Assembly (NCBI GenBank): GCA_902616075.1
Contig: CACMRK010000006.1
Span: forward strand, 1 to 37,265
Direction of reading: 5' to 3'
Origin: an uncultured Alphaproteobacteria bacterium
GTDB lineage: Bacteria; Pseudomonadota; Alphaproteobacteria; HIMB59; GCA-002718135
Length of the DNA stretch: 37,265 nt
Shown here: in pieces, positions 16,702 to 25,556 of the stretch
Layout of the letters: each line of letters begins with the position of its first letter
How positions within the stretch are numbered: position 1 is the stretch's first letter
Notes under the pieces: model-generated
The model's input: only the letters and a program-made list of their open reading frames with translations
Told to the model about the DNA's origin: nothing
The model's database searches: none
Translations under genes and position numbers: made by a program

Positions 16702-17751
16702 ATGTTAACGACTGTTATAGGCGCCTATCCAAAACCAAGCTACTTAAAAATAACTGATTGGTTTAATGCTTCTGGTGGCACAGACACTGAATATCCAACT
16801 AAATTTTACGAAGATGAAATAAAAAAAATGGGCGATAATGTTGAAGAGTTATTTAATAAAGCTACCAAAGAAATAATTAGTGATCAGGAAGAATGCGGTA
16901 TTGATATCCTAACCGATGGTGAAGTTAGAAGAGAAAATTATATTCACTATCATTGTAGATATTTAGAAGGAATTGATTTTGCAAATCTCACAGAAAAAGT
17001 TGCTAGGACAGGGAATTATAAATGCTGGTTACCAACAATAACTTCAAAAGTTAAAGCAAAAAAATCTTTTTTAGTTGAAGAGTGGAAAAAAAATCAGAGT
17101 TTAACCAATAAAGATTTAAAAATTACTATTCCTGGACCAATGACTATAACAGACACCATAGCAAATACATTTTATGATTCAGATGAACTTATGGGTGAAG
17201 ACTTAGCTGATGCTATTAATGTAGAAATTAAAAGATTGGTTGATGCAGGATGTAAATATATTCAAGTCGATGAACCGTTGTTTGCTAGAAAACCAGAAAA
17301 TGCTCTTAATTTTGGAATCAAAAACCTAGAAAGATGTTTTAAGGATATTAATAATCAAAGTATTGAAAAAATTACTCATATTTGTTGCGGCTATCCTGAT
17401 AAATTAGATGCAGTAGATTATCCAAAAGCGCCTTTAGATTCTTACAGTAAAATTAGTAAAGCTTTAGATGAGTCAATTATAGATACAGTTTCTATTGAAG
17501 ATGCTCATCGATATAATGATTTAAATTTTTTAAAAGATTTTAAACAAACAAAAGTTATTTTTGGTTTAGTAAAAATAGCAAGCTCTCAAGTAGAGTCTAA
17601 AGAAGAAATTGTCTCGAGAATAAATGATGCATTAAAGTTTATTGATAAGGAACAATTAATTGTTGCTCCTGATTGTGGCCTTGGTCACTTACCTCGAGAT
17701 TTGGCAAAAATAAAATTAAAGATAATGGTAGAAGCTTCTAATAGTTTTTAG
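16702..17751 (+). CDS. MetE-like protein, catalytic (C-terminal) domain only
   Basis: A 349-residue homologue of the C-terminal barrel of cobalamin-independent methionine synthase; the N-terminal half of MetE (about 400 residues) is absent. The zinc ligands are all present: H226 and C228 (HICCG), E266 (SIEDAH) and C325 (PDCGLGH). TDGE at 71-74 and a PGPMT motif are also typical. It should activate a thiol for methyl or alkyl transfer. I start at ATG 16702: homology begins at MLTTVIGAYPKP, and the alternative ATG at 16651 would overlap the sulfatase by 44 bp. Pairing with a sulfatase/PMH is unusual. It could be a core methionine synthase taking methyl groups from another donor, or an enzyme acting on an S-methylated compound. 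The stop overlaps that of ald by 3 bp. Confidence 0.87.
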   Translation: MLTTVIGAYPKPSYLKITDWFNASGGTDTEYPTKFYEDEIKKMGDNVEELFNKATKEIISDQEECGIDILTDGEVRRENYIHYHCRYLEGIDFANLTEKVARTGNYKCWLPTITSKVKAKKSFLVEEWKKNQSLTNKDLKITIPGPMTITDTIANTFYDSDELMGEDLADAINVEIKRLVDAGCKYIQVDEPLFARKPENALNFGIKNLERCFKDINNQSIEKITHICCGYPDKLDAVDYPKAPLDSYSKISKALDESIIDTVSIEDAHRYNDLNFLKDFKQTKVIFGLVKIASSQVESKEEIVSRINDALKFIDKEQLIVAPDCGLGHLPRDLAKIKLKIMVEASNSF

Positions 17752-18863
17752 TGTACTAAAGTTTCTGGATTAGCATAATCATAATTTAAATCATCAGCAA
17801 TAGCTTTATATGTAACGGCACCTTTAAAAATATTTAAACCATTCATAAAATTTTTATCATTTTTTAAAGCATCTTTAAAACCATTAGAAGCTAAGTTTTG
17901 AATAAATGGCAAAGTGACTGCATTTAAAGCAAGAGTGGAAGTTCTAGGAACTCCCCCTGGCATATTTGCAACACAATAATGAACAACATCATCAACAACA
18001 TATGTAGGGTTTGCATGAGTTGTTGGTTTACTAGTTTCAACACAACCACCTTGATCAATTGCAACATCAACAATTACAGATCCACTTTTCATCTCTTTTA
18101 TCATGTCCTTAGTTATAATCTTTGGAGCATTAGAGCCTGGAACAAGTACTCCGCCAATTAGTAAATCACATTCAGAAATATAATCTTTTAGATTTATTTT
18201 ATCACTATGTAGTGGTTCTATTTTATCACCAAATTTTTCTTGTAATTCTTCTAATCTTTTTTCTGATTTATCAACGATGAAAACTTTTGCTTGCATACCT
18301 GTAGCAATTATTGCTGCATTTTCTCCAACAACACCTCCACCTAAAATTAATACATTTCCAGGCTGAACTCCAGGTGCGCCACCTAAAAGTAAACCACTTC
18401 CACCCTTATGTTTTTCAAGAGAATAAGCTCCTGCTTGTATCGACATTCTACCTGCTACAGCACTCATTGGTGCTAGCAGAGGTAATTTATTATTATGATC
18501 ACTTACCGTTTCATAAGCTATACAAATAGAATTTGAATCAATTAAACCCTTTGTCAATTCTGGAGCTGCTGAAAGATGTAAATAAGTAAATAAAATTTGG
18601 TTTTCTCTTATCATTGCTACTTCATTCATTAGAGGTTCTTTTACTTTTACGATCATTTCAGAATCATTGAAAACATCTTCAGCGGAATTTACAATTTTAG
18701 CACCTGACAATTCATAATCACTATTTGAAAAGCCAGCTCCAATACCGGCATCCTTTTGAATTAGAACGGTATGTTTATCTTTTACTAATTCTTTAACACT
18801 TTGTGGGGTAAGCCCAACTCTGGACTCCTGAGCTTTAATCTCAGAGGGAACACCTATTTTCAT
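17748..18863 (-). CDS. ald: Alanine dehydrogenase
   Basis: A 371-residue NAD-dependent L-alanine dehydrogenase, full length. The catalytic and substrate residues known for the family line up at their classic positions: R15, K75 (VKVKEP), H96 (TYLHLSAA) and D270 (VDVAIDQGG). The NAD-binding loop is ILGGGVVGENA (173-183). It deaminates alanine to pyruvate and ammonium in the cytoplasm. Its ATG overlaps the stop of the aminotransferase gene by 1 bp (TAATG). The pair forms the standard cycle in which the transaminase turns pyruvate into alanine and Ald regenerates pyruvate while releasing ammonium, as in taurine degradation. Identification is firm. Confidence 0.97.
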   Translation of the reverse strand: MKIGVPSEIKAQESRVGLTPQSVKELVKDKHTVLIQKDAGIGAGFSNSDYELSGAKIVNSAEDVFNDSEMIVKVKEPLMNEVAMIRENQILFTYLHLSAAPELTKGLIDSNSICIAYETVSDHNNKLPLLAPMSAVAGRMSIQAGAYSLEKHKGGSGLLLGGAPGVQPGNVLILGGGVVGENAAIIATGMQAKVFIVDKSEKRLEELQEKFGDKIEPLHSDKINLKDYISECDLLIGGVLVPGSNAPKIITKDMIKEMKSGSVIVDVAIDQGGCVETSKPTTHANPTYVVDDVVHYCVANMPGGVPRTSTLALNAVTLPFIQNLASNGFKDALKNDKNFMNGLNIFKGAVTYKAIADDLNYDYANPETLVH

Positions 18864-20203
18864 TATCTGTCATGCATATAGTTTGAGATACCTGTTCTTA
18901 ATTTTTCAATTATCTCATCAATATGTTTTTTTTCACAAGTAAATGGAGGTGCAACAATTAAACAATCACCTGTTGCTTTCAAGCTTAAGCCTGCTTCAAA
19001 TAATTTTTTAAAACAAGCATATCCAGCTTTGCCTAAACGCTCATCCATTTTAATATCAATTCCTCCCATCATTCCATATCCTCTTATATCAGTAATGATA
19101 TCTAAGTCTTTCAAAGTAAATAAACCATCTAAGAAATATGGAGACATATCTTTTGCTCTATTAAATAAATCTTCTTTCTCGATTATATCTTGCATTGCTA
19201 AACCTGCTGCCATTGAAACAGGTATAGCAGAATAAGTATAACCATGAAAAAATTCTATAGCTCCTGTAGGTGAAGCATCAACAATAGTGTCATAGATATG
19301 ATCACGTGAAGCCACCGCTCCTAAAGGCACAACACCATTAGTAATTGCTTTAGCCATTGTCATGATATCAGGACAAACATCAAAAGCTTGCGCTGCAAAT
19401 GGAGCACCCATTCTTCCCCAACCAGTAATAACTTCATCAAAAATTAAAAGAATTCCGTGTTTGTCACAAATTTCTCTTAGCCTTTTTAAATATCCTTTTG
19501 GCGGAACTAAAGTTCCTGTTGATCCTGCTACTGGCTCAACAATACATGCTGCAATATTTTCAGCACCTATATTACCAGCAATTCTTTCAAGATCATCTGC
19601 TAGATCAGCACCTGTTTCAGGTTCGCCTTTTACAAATAAATTTTCAGGTAAATGAGTATGTCTTAGATGATGTACATTTGGCATGAGAATATTTGAGAAA
19701 GTTTTTCTATTAGCAATCATTCCGCCAACAGAAATTCCTCCAATATTCATTCCATGATAACCTCTTTCTCTTCCAACTATGTGAGATCTATGACCCTCTC
19801 CTTTTGCTTTAAAATATGCTATGGCTGTTTTTATTGCTGTTTCAACAGCTGATGATCCACAAATAGTAAAAAATATTTTATTTAAATCTTCGGGTGTATG
19901 TTTTGAAACTTTTCTAGCTAAATCAAATGAACCGCCAAAACCTTGTTGAAATGGTTGAACATAATCTAATTGATCTAATTGTTTTGATACTGCTTCTCTT
20001 ATTTCTGGTCTTGAATGACCCGCTGGACTACAAAATAATCCTGAGCTAGCATCAATTAATTTATTACCATAATGATCAGTATAATAAACACCTTCTGCCT
20101 TAACCATTAATCTTGGACTATTTTTATAATCTCTATTAGATGTAAATGGCATCCAATGTTCTTCTAATGAATTAGGTATTTCAGTTCTTTTTTCTAAGTC
20201 CAT
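18863..20203 (-). CDS. Class III omega-amino acid:pyruvate aminotransferase (beta-alanine/taurine type)
   Basis: A 446-residue PLP-dependent fold-I transaminase. The PLP lysine is K285 (MAKAITNG) and the cofactor-binding Asp is D256 (FDEVITGWGRMG). GSSAVETA (116-123), RGYHGMN and HGYTYSAIPV are present. The N-terminal HWMPFTSNRDYKNSPRL signature strongly resembles beta-alanine:pyruvate aminotransferase. Enzymes of this branch also include taurine:pyruvate aminotransferase (Tpa), which makes sulfoacetaldehyde. Overlap with ald and divergence from a phosphotransacetylase-like gene favour taurine, hypotaurine or a related omega-amino acid over polyamines. Sequence alone does not separate taurine from beta-alanine use. 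Confidence 0.9.
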   Translation of the reverse strand: MDLEKRTEIPNSLEEHWMPFTSNRDYKNSPRLMVKAEGVYYTDHYGNKLIDASSGLFCSPAGHSRPEIREAVSKQLDQLDYVQPFQQGFGGSFDLARKVSKHTPEDLNKIFFTICGSSAVETAIKTAIAYFKAKGEGHRSHIVGRERGYHGMNIGGISVGGMIANRKTFSNILMPNVHHLRHTHLPENLFVKGEPETGADLADDLERIAGNIGAENIAACIVEPVAGSTGTLVPPKGYLKRLREICDKHGILLIFDEVITGWGRMGAPFAAQAFDVCPDIMTMAKAITNGVVPLGAVASRDHIYDTIVDASPTGAIEFFHGYTYSAIPVSMAAGLAMQDIIEKEDLFNRAKDMSPYFLDGLFTLKDLDIITDIRGYGMMGGIDIKMDERLGKAGYACFKKLFEAGLSLKATGDCLIVAPPFTCEKKHIDEIIEKLRTGISNYMHDR

Positions 20204-20253
20204 TTTTTTCCTTATTAAAGATTGAGTATATGAAATTATAGATAAATCAAAGA

Positions 20254-20279
20254 ATATTTCTTACACAATAAAGAAATAT
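20254..20279. promoter_or_regulatory. Dyad in the aminotransferase/phosphotransacetylase divergent intergenic region
   Basis: A 9-bp perfect inverted repeat (ATATTTCTT at 20254-20262 and AAGAAATAT at 20271-20279) separated by 8 nt, in the middle of the 118-bp gap between two divergent operons. Its size and central position suit a shared operator for a dimeric regulator. No regulator gene is adjacent, so this is a candidate only. Confidence 0.4.
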
Positions 20280-20321
20280 CATAGGAAAAATTGTAGCAGT
20301 GGTATAGAGAGAATATCAAAT

Positions 20322-21221
20322 ATGAGCACATTACCAGAAGATCTTAAAAGTAAAGCTTTAGAGACTCCTAACATACCAGCAGCAGTTGTGTGCCCCAATC
20401 AAGAAAGCATATTATCAGCTGTAATTGAAGGTAAGAATATGAACCTCATCGATCCAACTTTAATTGGAAATAAAAGTTTAATTACTGAAACAGCGAAAAA
20501 ATTAAGTTTGGATATTTCTAATTTTAATATTGTAGAGGCTAAAGATGAAGAGGATAGTGCATCAATTGCTTGTCAAATTTCTAATGAAAATAAAAGTAAA
20601 ATCATAATTAAAGGGAATCTTCATACTGATATTTTAATGCGCTCTTATTTAAAAAAAGAATTTAATTTACTTGATGGTAGAAGATTAAGTCATATTTGGC
20701 ATATGACTACGCCACAGCTTAAAAAACCCCTTTTTATTACTGATGGCGCCTTAAATGTTTTACCAAGAGTTGATATAAAATTACAAATTCTTAAAAATGC
20801 TGTTCAATTTTGTAATAAATTAAATATTACTAAACCAAAAGTTGCAATTTTATCAGGTACAGAAGATCCAATTGACAGTATGCCAAGTTCAGTAGATGCC
20901 AAAAAAGTTATGGAACTTGCGTTAGAAGAAAAAATTAATGCTTTTGTTCATGGACCGCTTGCTTTTGATAATGCTGTTTCTAAGGAAGCAGCTAAAATAA
21001 AAGGAATAAATAATGATGTTGCTGGTGATGCTGATGTATTATTAGTACCTAATTTAGAAACTGGAAATTCTTTGTCCAAAATAATGGTTTATTTTATGAA
21101 TGCTTGTGCGGCAGGAATAGTAATTGGTGGTAAAGTACCAGTTGTAGTCCCTAGCAGAGCAGATAGTAAAAATTCTAAACTTGCGTCAATTATGGCAGCT
21201 GTAGTTGCTGCAAATAACTAA
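20322..21221 (+). CDS. Phosphate acetyl/butyryltransferase family protein (short Pta)
   Basis: A 299-residue stand-alone PTA/PTB catalytic domain without the N-terminal DRTGG/regulatory parts of long Pta. The family's C-terminal block is clear: GDADVLLVPNLETGNSLSK, then AGIVIGGKVPVVVPSRADS. It would exchange acetyl-phosphate and CoA for acetyl-CoA and phosphate. Homologues of this short type stand next to xsc in several sulfonate-degrading bacteria, where they convert the acetyl-phosphate made by Xsc; they also occur fused to MaoC hydratases. Divergent from the aminotransferase-ald pair. Xsc and acetate kinase are not visible here, so the sulfonate role rests on context. Confidence 0.87.
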   Translation: MSTLPEDLKSKALETPNIPAAVVCPNQESILSAVIEGKNMNLIDPTLIGNKSLITETAKKLSLDISNFNIVEAKDEEDSASIACQISNENKSKIIIKGNLHTDILMRSYLKKEFNLLDGRRLSHIWHMTTPQLKKPLFITDGALNVLPRVDIKLQILKNAVQFCNKLNITKPKVAILSGTEDPIDSMPSSVDAKKVMELALEEKINAFVHGPLAFDNAVSKEAAKIKGINNDVAGDADVLLVPNLETGNSLSKIMVYFMNACAAGIVIGGKVPVVVPSRADSKNSKLASIMAAVVAANN

Positions 21222-21244
21222 TTAGAAAATAAATTTTAGCTCGA

Positions 21245-22102
21245 ATGCTTTTAAGACATTACTTTTTAATTTTAATAATCACTTTTTTATTTGGAAGTGC
21301 CTACCCTGTTCAGAAAGTTATTTTTAATGAAAATGTTCCCCCATTATTAATGGGAAGTTTAAGAATGTTAGTGGTTTTCATATGTCTTTTGCCTTTTTGG
21401 CGATTTAGAATTCCTGAAAAAAAATACTGGTTACCACTTCTCTTTTTTTCAATTTCTATGGGTTTTTTGGCAAATGTTTTTATGACATTATCTTTAAATG
21501 AAGCAAACATAGTTTCTCCGATAATTATTGGTTCTCAACTGGCTGTACCATTTGCAATATTATTAAGCTCATTTTTTTTAAAAGAGAAAGTAAGTATTAA
21601 AAAATGGGTACTTATATTTATTTCTTTTTTTGGCATTATTTTGTTAGGCTTTGATCCATTGATAAGAAATGAAATTTTTGCATTAATCTTAATAACGTTA
21701 ATGGCATTCTTCTATGCTAGTGCACAAGTATTTTCCAGGTACCTAAAAGATTTAGAAGTTACTCTCACAAATGCAGTAATGGGACTAGTTGGATTTGTAT
21801 TACTAATTATTTCATCATCAATATTTGAAGGACAAACGATAAACGAAATAAAAAATATTAGTTTTCAGTCATGGTTATTAATATTGCATTCAGGTATCTT
21901 TGTCTCAATTGCTGCACATATGTCGATGTTTTATTTGTATAGGATGTATCCTGTTAATAGAGTATTTCCATTTTACGCTTTATTTCCTGTATTTGGTGTG
22001 TTGTTAACATTTATAATTTTTTATGAAATACCAACTTTAATTACTTTTATTGGTGGTGTAATTGTAATCGTAGCAACTTATTTTATAAATAAAGAAAATT
22101 AA
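21245..22102 (+). CDS. EamA/DMT-superfamily permease (second)
   Basis: A 285-residue membrane protein with about ten hydrophobic helices in two EamA repeats. The first helix carries FLFGSAYPVQK, the end of repeat one LALNEA-like text (here LSLNEANIVSPIIIG), and the second repeat VFPFYALFPVFGVLL. It is 24 bp downstream of the phosphotransacetylase-like gene and probably co-transcribed. Substrate is unknown; export of a metabolite from the upstream pathway is possible. It is not a close copy of the EamA gene in the large minus-strand array. Confidence 0.88.
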   Translation: MLLRHYFLILIITFLFGSAYPVQKVIFNENVPPLLMGSLRMLVVFICLLPFWRFRIPEKKYWLPLLFFSISMGFLANVFMTLSLNEANIVSPIIIGSQLAVPFAILLSSFFLKEKVSIKKWVLIFISFFGIILLGFDPLIRNEIFALILITLMAFFYASAQVFSRYLKDLEVTLTNAVMGLVGFVLLIISSSIFEGQTINEIKNISFQSWLLILHSGIFVSIAAHMSMFYLYRMYPVNRVFPFYALFPVFGVLLTFIIFYEIPTLITFIGGVIVIVATYFINKEN

Positions 22103-22109
22103 TTTTTGA

Positions 22110-22877
22110 TTATTTAGCTGTCCATCCTCCATCAATTACTAGTGATGAACCAGTCATCATTGATGCGGCATCTGAAGCAAGATACACTACAGCACTAGCA
22201 ATATCACTTTCTGTTGCTACTTTTCCTAAAGGTATGTTTTCAATTACAGATTTTTTAAAACTTTTATCTTTAAAAAATTTTTTGACCATTGGTGTTTCCA
22301 CAAATGTAGGACAAACAGAGTTAACTCTAATGTTATATTTAGCCAAATCAATAGCCATCCCTTTGGTAAGACCTTCAACACCAAATTTAGTCATATTATA
22401 AACACTTCTAAGAGGAGCTCCAACTTTACCTAATTGAGAAGAAATATTTATTATTGATCCACCAATTTTTTTTCTATTTTTTGATTTAAGCATAACTTTT
22501 GTAGCTAATTGAGCAATATCGAATGATGCTTTAATATTAAGATCAACAACTTCACTCATATCTTTTCTTTTAATTTTGGTGAAATATTCAGGTCTATTTG
22601 TGCCAGCATTATTTACTAATATGTCTAATTTATTGATTTTAGAAAATATTTTTTTTATTTCTTTTAAATTAGTTACATCACACACATAATAACTACATTT
22701 CTTTTTGAGTTTTTTAATTTTGTTTTGAACAATTAATAGATCTTTTTCTGTACGACTAAGAATAATTACATTTGCACCTGCTTCTGCTAACGCTATAGCA
22801 CATGCTTTACCTATGCCTTTGCCTGACCCTGTCACAAGAGCAGTCTTATTTTTTACATTAAAATTTTTTAGAAACAT
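22110..22877 (-). CDS. SDR-family dehydrogenase (classical short-chain)
   Basis: A 255-residue classical SDR oxidoreductase. Cofactor motif TGSGKGIG is at 16-23, NNAG at 89-92, and the catalytic Ser in NISS (146-147) with Y160-x-x-x-K164 (YNMTK). The C-terminal GGSLVIDGG-type end is present as GSSLVIDGGW. Acts on an alcohol/ketone of a sugar, polyol or acyl type. It is the last gene of the CUT1-transporter operon (13 bp after the HAD gene), so it probably oxidises the imported compound. G+C is very low with many lysines. Specific substrate not predictable. Confidence 0.93.
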   Translation of the reverse strand: MFLKNFNVKNKTALVTGSGKGIGKACAIALAEAGANVIILSRTEKDLLIVQNKIKKLKKKCSYYVCDVTNLKEIKKIFSKINKLDILVNNAGTNRPEYFTKIKRKDMSEVVDLNIKASFDIAQLATKVMLKSKNRKKIGGSIINISSQLGKVGAPLRSVYNMTKFGVEGLTKGMAIDLAKYNIRVNSVCPTFVETPMVKKFFKDKSFKKSVIENIPLGKVATESDIASAVVYLASDAASMMTGSSLVIDGGWTAK

Positions 22878-22890
22878 TTGATCTGATTAT

Positions 22891-23550
22891 TTACAATGAA
22901 AAAATAGATTGATCTAATAAATTCATTTTTTTAATACACATTTGAAAACTATCTTCCAAATGGTAATCACCTGGAAACCCAATGCATTTAATTCCAGCAC
23001 TTACGGCAGAATTACTACTTTCTTCAGTATCCTCTATTGCAAGACAATCTTCTGGCTGTAAATTTAATTTATCCAATGTAACTTTATAAATTTCTGGATG
23101 TGGTTTTTCATTTTTAACAAATGATTTATTACCAATGAATTCAAATTCTTCTTTTGAAATTTGACCGGAAAGACTTTCAAATACTGCATCGACATTATTT
23201 AAAGTTGTAGAAGTTGAGAAAGCAAGTTTAATATTATTATCTTTTGTATACTTAATTATTTCATCAACACTCTTTCTTAATTTTTGTTTATTCTGAATAA
23301 TGTACGAGCTAAAGATTTCTGTTTTTCTATTTCTAATTTGTGAAGCATTTACATTAACATTATTTTTTTCTGCAAAATCCTCTATTCTTTTTGTACCACC
23401 AGATTGTTTAAGCAATAATCTATAATCCTCTTGATCCCAATACCAATCTAGTCCAGCTTCTTTAAAAGCTTCATTAAATGATTCTCTTTGCAAATCTGAT
23501 GTTTCAATTAAAGTTCCTATTGAGCCAAATAATATTGCTTTATAATTCAT
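22891..23550 (-). CDS. CbbY-like HAD-fold protein lacking the motif I aspartates
   Basis: A 219-residue HAD-superfamily protein, CbbY/beta-phosphoglucomutase-like by the segment ETSDLQRESFNEAFKEAG, a cap domain at about 15-85, FSTSTT as motif II, K147-area (NEKPHPEIY) as motif III and AIEDTEESSNSA as motif IV. Oddly, motif I reads LFGSIGTL (7-14) instead of FDxDGTL: both the nucleophile and the acid/base Asp (normally at 9 and 11) are Gly and Ile. I confirmed this from the bases at the gene start. The protein is therefore unlikely to use normal phosphoaspartate chemistry. It lies between the SDR and double-NTF2 genes in the transporter operon. Confidence 0.85.
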   Translation of the reverse strand: MNYKAILFGSIGTLIETSDLQRESFNEAFKEAGLDWYWDQEDYRLLLKQSGGTKRIEDFAEKNNVNVNASQIRNRKTEIFSSYIIQNKQKLRKSVDEIIKYTKDNNIKLAFSTSTTLNNVDAVFESLSGQISKEEFEFIGNKSFVKNEKPHPEIYKVTLDKLNLQPEDCLAIEDTEESSNSAVSAGIKCIGFPGDYHLEDSFQMCIKKMNLLDQSIFSL

Positions 23551-23589
23551 TTTATCCTTTCAATTTTATGGAATAAGAAATCATAAAAC

Positions 23590-24663
23590 TTATTTTATTG
23601 AGCCAAGTCCTCTAGAAATATTAATATCTCCAATGTTTCTCGCTTTGTTAAATTCTTTTATTCTATCAAAAACATTAACACCTATTTGCTGATAAACATC
23701 GAGAAGGTCTACTAAAACCCAATTCTCTCTGATAAGACCATTTTCTAATCTCCAAAAATCTAAACTCCGCATTTCTATAATTTGATTTGATGGAGCAATA
23801 CCCATCCATCCATCTTGAGAAATTGTAGATCGCATATTTGGCCAACCAGTTTCACAGACATAATCGCCTTCATATATCCAATGTGTTTGCATATCCTGCA
23901 ACCCCTCATTTTTTAAACTATCATTTGATGAACCTCCCTTTCTATCAGGCATTGCACGCAAAAAAGGTATTTGATGCCAATGGCGAAATCCTTCGATACC
24001 CCTTGCTGTGCCAATTCCAACTGGTCCGTACCAATTAAATCTGGGGTGCCAATATTTATCTAAATTCATAACTTGTGGATTTGGATTACTAGGGTGTAAA
24101 ACCATATCTCGAAGCATATTTATTACAATGTCAAAATTTTTTGATCCATCACCTTCTATCTTTAAACCGTCTCCTGTCATAGGAGATGGTGTGCATAAAA
24201 AAGATCCTAGCTGAGGACTCATTGGCCATGCATTTGCCTGCATCATCAATTCAGGTAGATCCCAAATTGATTGCATTTCTATAATTTGATTATTTTCTAT
24301 TTGGAAAAACTCATGATAACGCATATGAACTAAATTTCCTGTTGGCGGAATATCTAAAAATGATTTTAAAAAAGTTCCCATATAATTGCCCATAGTGCCT
24401 AACCAATCTTTACCTTCAGGTGTTGTGCCTGCCATAACAATCATATCTCTTCTTTCAAGATCAGGAATGCTATCTAAAAGGGGATTTATACAATTAGTTA
24501 ACAATTTATCTAAACCATTAAATGTTCCAAAAGGATAGCAGAAATGAAACACCGAATTTTCAGAAAAATATTTAACTAGAGAATTTTTTATTGAATTTTT
24601 GTTAAAATTTTGAGTAGCTAATTGATAATTTTCAAAATTTTTTTTTAACTCTTCAGGTTTCAT
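23590..24663 (-). CDS. Double-NTF2 (SnoaL-like) protein, copy A
   Basis: A 357-residue protein made of two SnoaL-like (NTF2-fold) halves, joined near residue 190. Half one has IPDLERRD, MGTFL and a YHEFFQIENNQIIEMQ strand pair. Half two starts WHPRFNWYGPVGIGTARG and ends with a ..ENGLIRENWVLVDLLDV.. strand. SnoaL-like proteins include cyclases, isomerases and hydrolases; no function can be assigned here. Homologous along its length to the gene at 32935-34029 (shared PDLERRD, P-TGDG, WHP-x3-WYGP, GIGTARG). It is 5 bp downstream of the MalG-like permease, so probably acts on the imported solute. Confidence 0.82.
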   Translation of the reverse strand: MKPEELKKNFENYQLATQNFNKNSIKNSLVKYFSENSVFHFCYPFGTFNGLDKLLTNCINPLLDSIPDLERRDMIVMAGTTPEGKDWLGTMGNYMGTFLKSFLDIPPTGNLVHMRYHEFFQIENNQIIEMQSIWDLPELMMQANAWPMSPQLGSFLCTPSPMTGDGLKIEGDGSKNFDIVINMLRDMVLHPSNPNPQVMNLDKYWHPRFNWYGPVGIGTARGIEGFRHWHQIPFLRAMPDRKGGSSNDSLKNEGLQDMQTHWIYEGDYVCETGWPNMRSTISQDGWMGIAPSNQIIEMRSLDFWRLENGLIRENWVLVDLLDVYQQIGVNVFDRIKEFNKARNIGDINISRGLGSIK

Positions 24664-24668
24664 AATTT

Positions 24669-25550
24669 TTAACCTTTAACTGCTCCAGCTGTTAATCCGC
24701 TAACAATCTGTCTTTGAAAAAACATTACAAGAAAGAATAATGGAGCAGTTGCTGAAACAACGGCAGCTACAGCATACATTACTTTACCTTCTTCCTGTAC
24801 GGTACCTAAAAAGCTAGCAATTGCTGGGATCATTGTTTCATTTTCATCTGAAAGCAACATAGATGTAACTGTAAAATCATTGTAAGCAAGAAGGAAACTA
24901 AATAATCCAGTAGTTATTACACCCGGCCACATTATAGGAATGATCACATATCTAAATGCTTGAAATCTATTACAGCCATCGCACATAGCGCTTTCATCTA
25001 AATCTTTTGGTATATTTAAAAAAAATGAATGTAACATCCACAGAGTAAAAGGCTGATTAATTGCAACAAGTACAATTATTGTTGTAGGTAAAATTCCCCA
25101 AACATTCCATGCAAAAAAAGGTTGAAGATATCCTGAAACTAAAGTCATATGAGGCATCGCACGAAAAATAAGACCTGCCATTAAAATCCAGAAGGCATAT
25201 CGATAAGTAGACCTTGCAAGAGCATAGCCTCCTAAAGTTCCAAATGTAAGAGAAATTAAAACTGTAAAAAATACTACTATGCTTGTGTTAATAACAGCGC
25301 GCCAAAATTCCTCTTCTATCCAAGAGCCATAATATCCATCAATAGTAAAAAAATTACCTGTTTGTTTTTCAGTATGAAAGCCAAATATTGCATTTGCCCA
25401 GTCAGCTTTTGAAAAAAAATCAGCTTGTACTTTAAAAGACCCCCACAATGTCCAGATAAAAGGAAACATAGCAACAATCAACCAGAGAGCCACGAATACA
25501 AAAGCAATAATTCGAACTGGGGTTAATTTATTTTCAATTTTTGTATTCAT
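24669..25550 (-). CDS. CUT1 carbohydrate ABC transporter permease (MalG-like)
   Basis: A 293-residue inner-membrane permease with six predicted helices. A periplasmic segment after helix 1 contains the GYYGSWIEEEFWRAVINTS text, and the ATPase-coupling loop is DESAMCDGCNRFQAFRYVIIPIMWPG (EAA-type, about 195-220). The C terminus ends LTAGAVKG, standard for MalG/UgpE-type proteins. Works with the MalF-like partner (6 bp upstream). The coupling loop has Cys at two positions, unusual but not disabling. No ATPase gene follows it; instead an NTF2-like gene does. Confidence 0.93.
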   Translation of the reverse strand: MNTKIENKLTPVRIIAFVFVALWLIVAMFPFIWTLWGSFKVQADFFSKADWANAIFGFHTEKQTGNFFTIDGYYGSWIEEEFWRAVINTSIVVFFTVLISLTFGTLGGYALARSTYRYAFWILMAGLIFRAMPHMTLVSGYLQPFFAWNVWGILPTTIIVLVAINQPFTLWMLHSFFLNIPKDLDESAMCDGCNRFQAFRYVIIPIMWPGVITTGLFSFLLAYNDFTVTSMLLSDENETMIPAIASFLGTVQEEGKVMYAVAAVVSATAPLFFLVMFFQRQIVSGLTAGAVKG

Positions 25551-25556
25551 AAATTT

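Noticed and set aside
19362-19655. 97-codon open frame on the plus strand
   Set aside because: Entirely inside and antisense to the class III aminotransferase, with low-complexity composition expected of an antisense frame.
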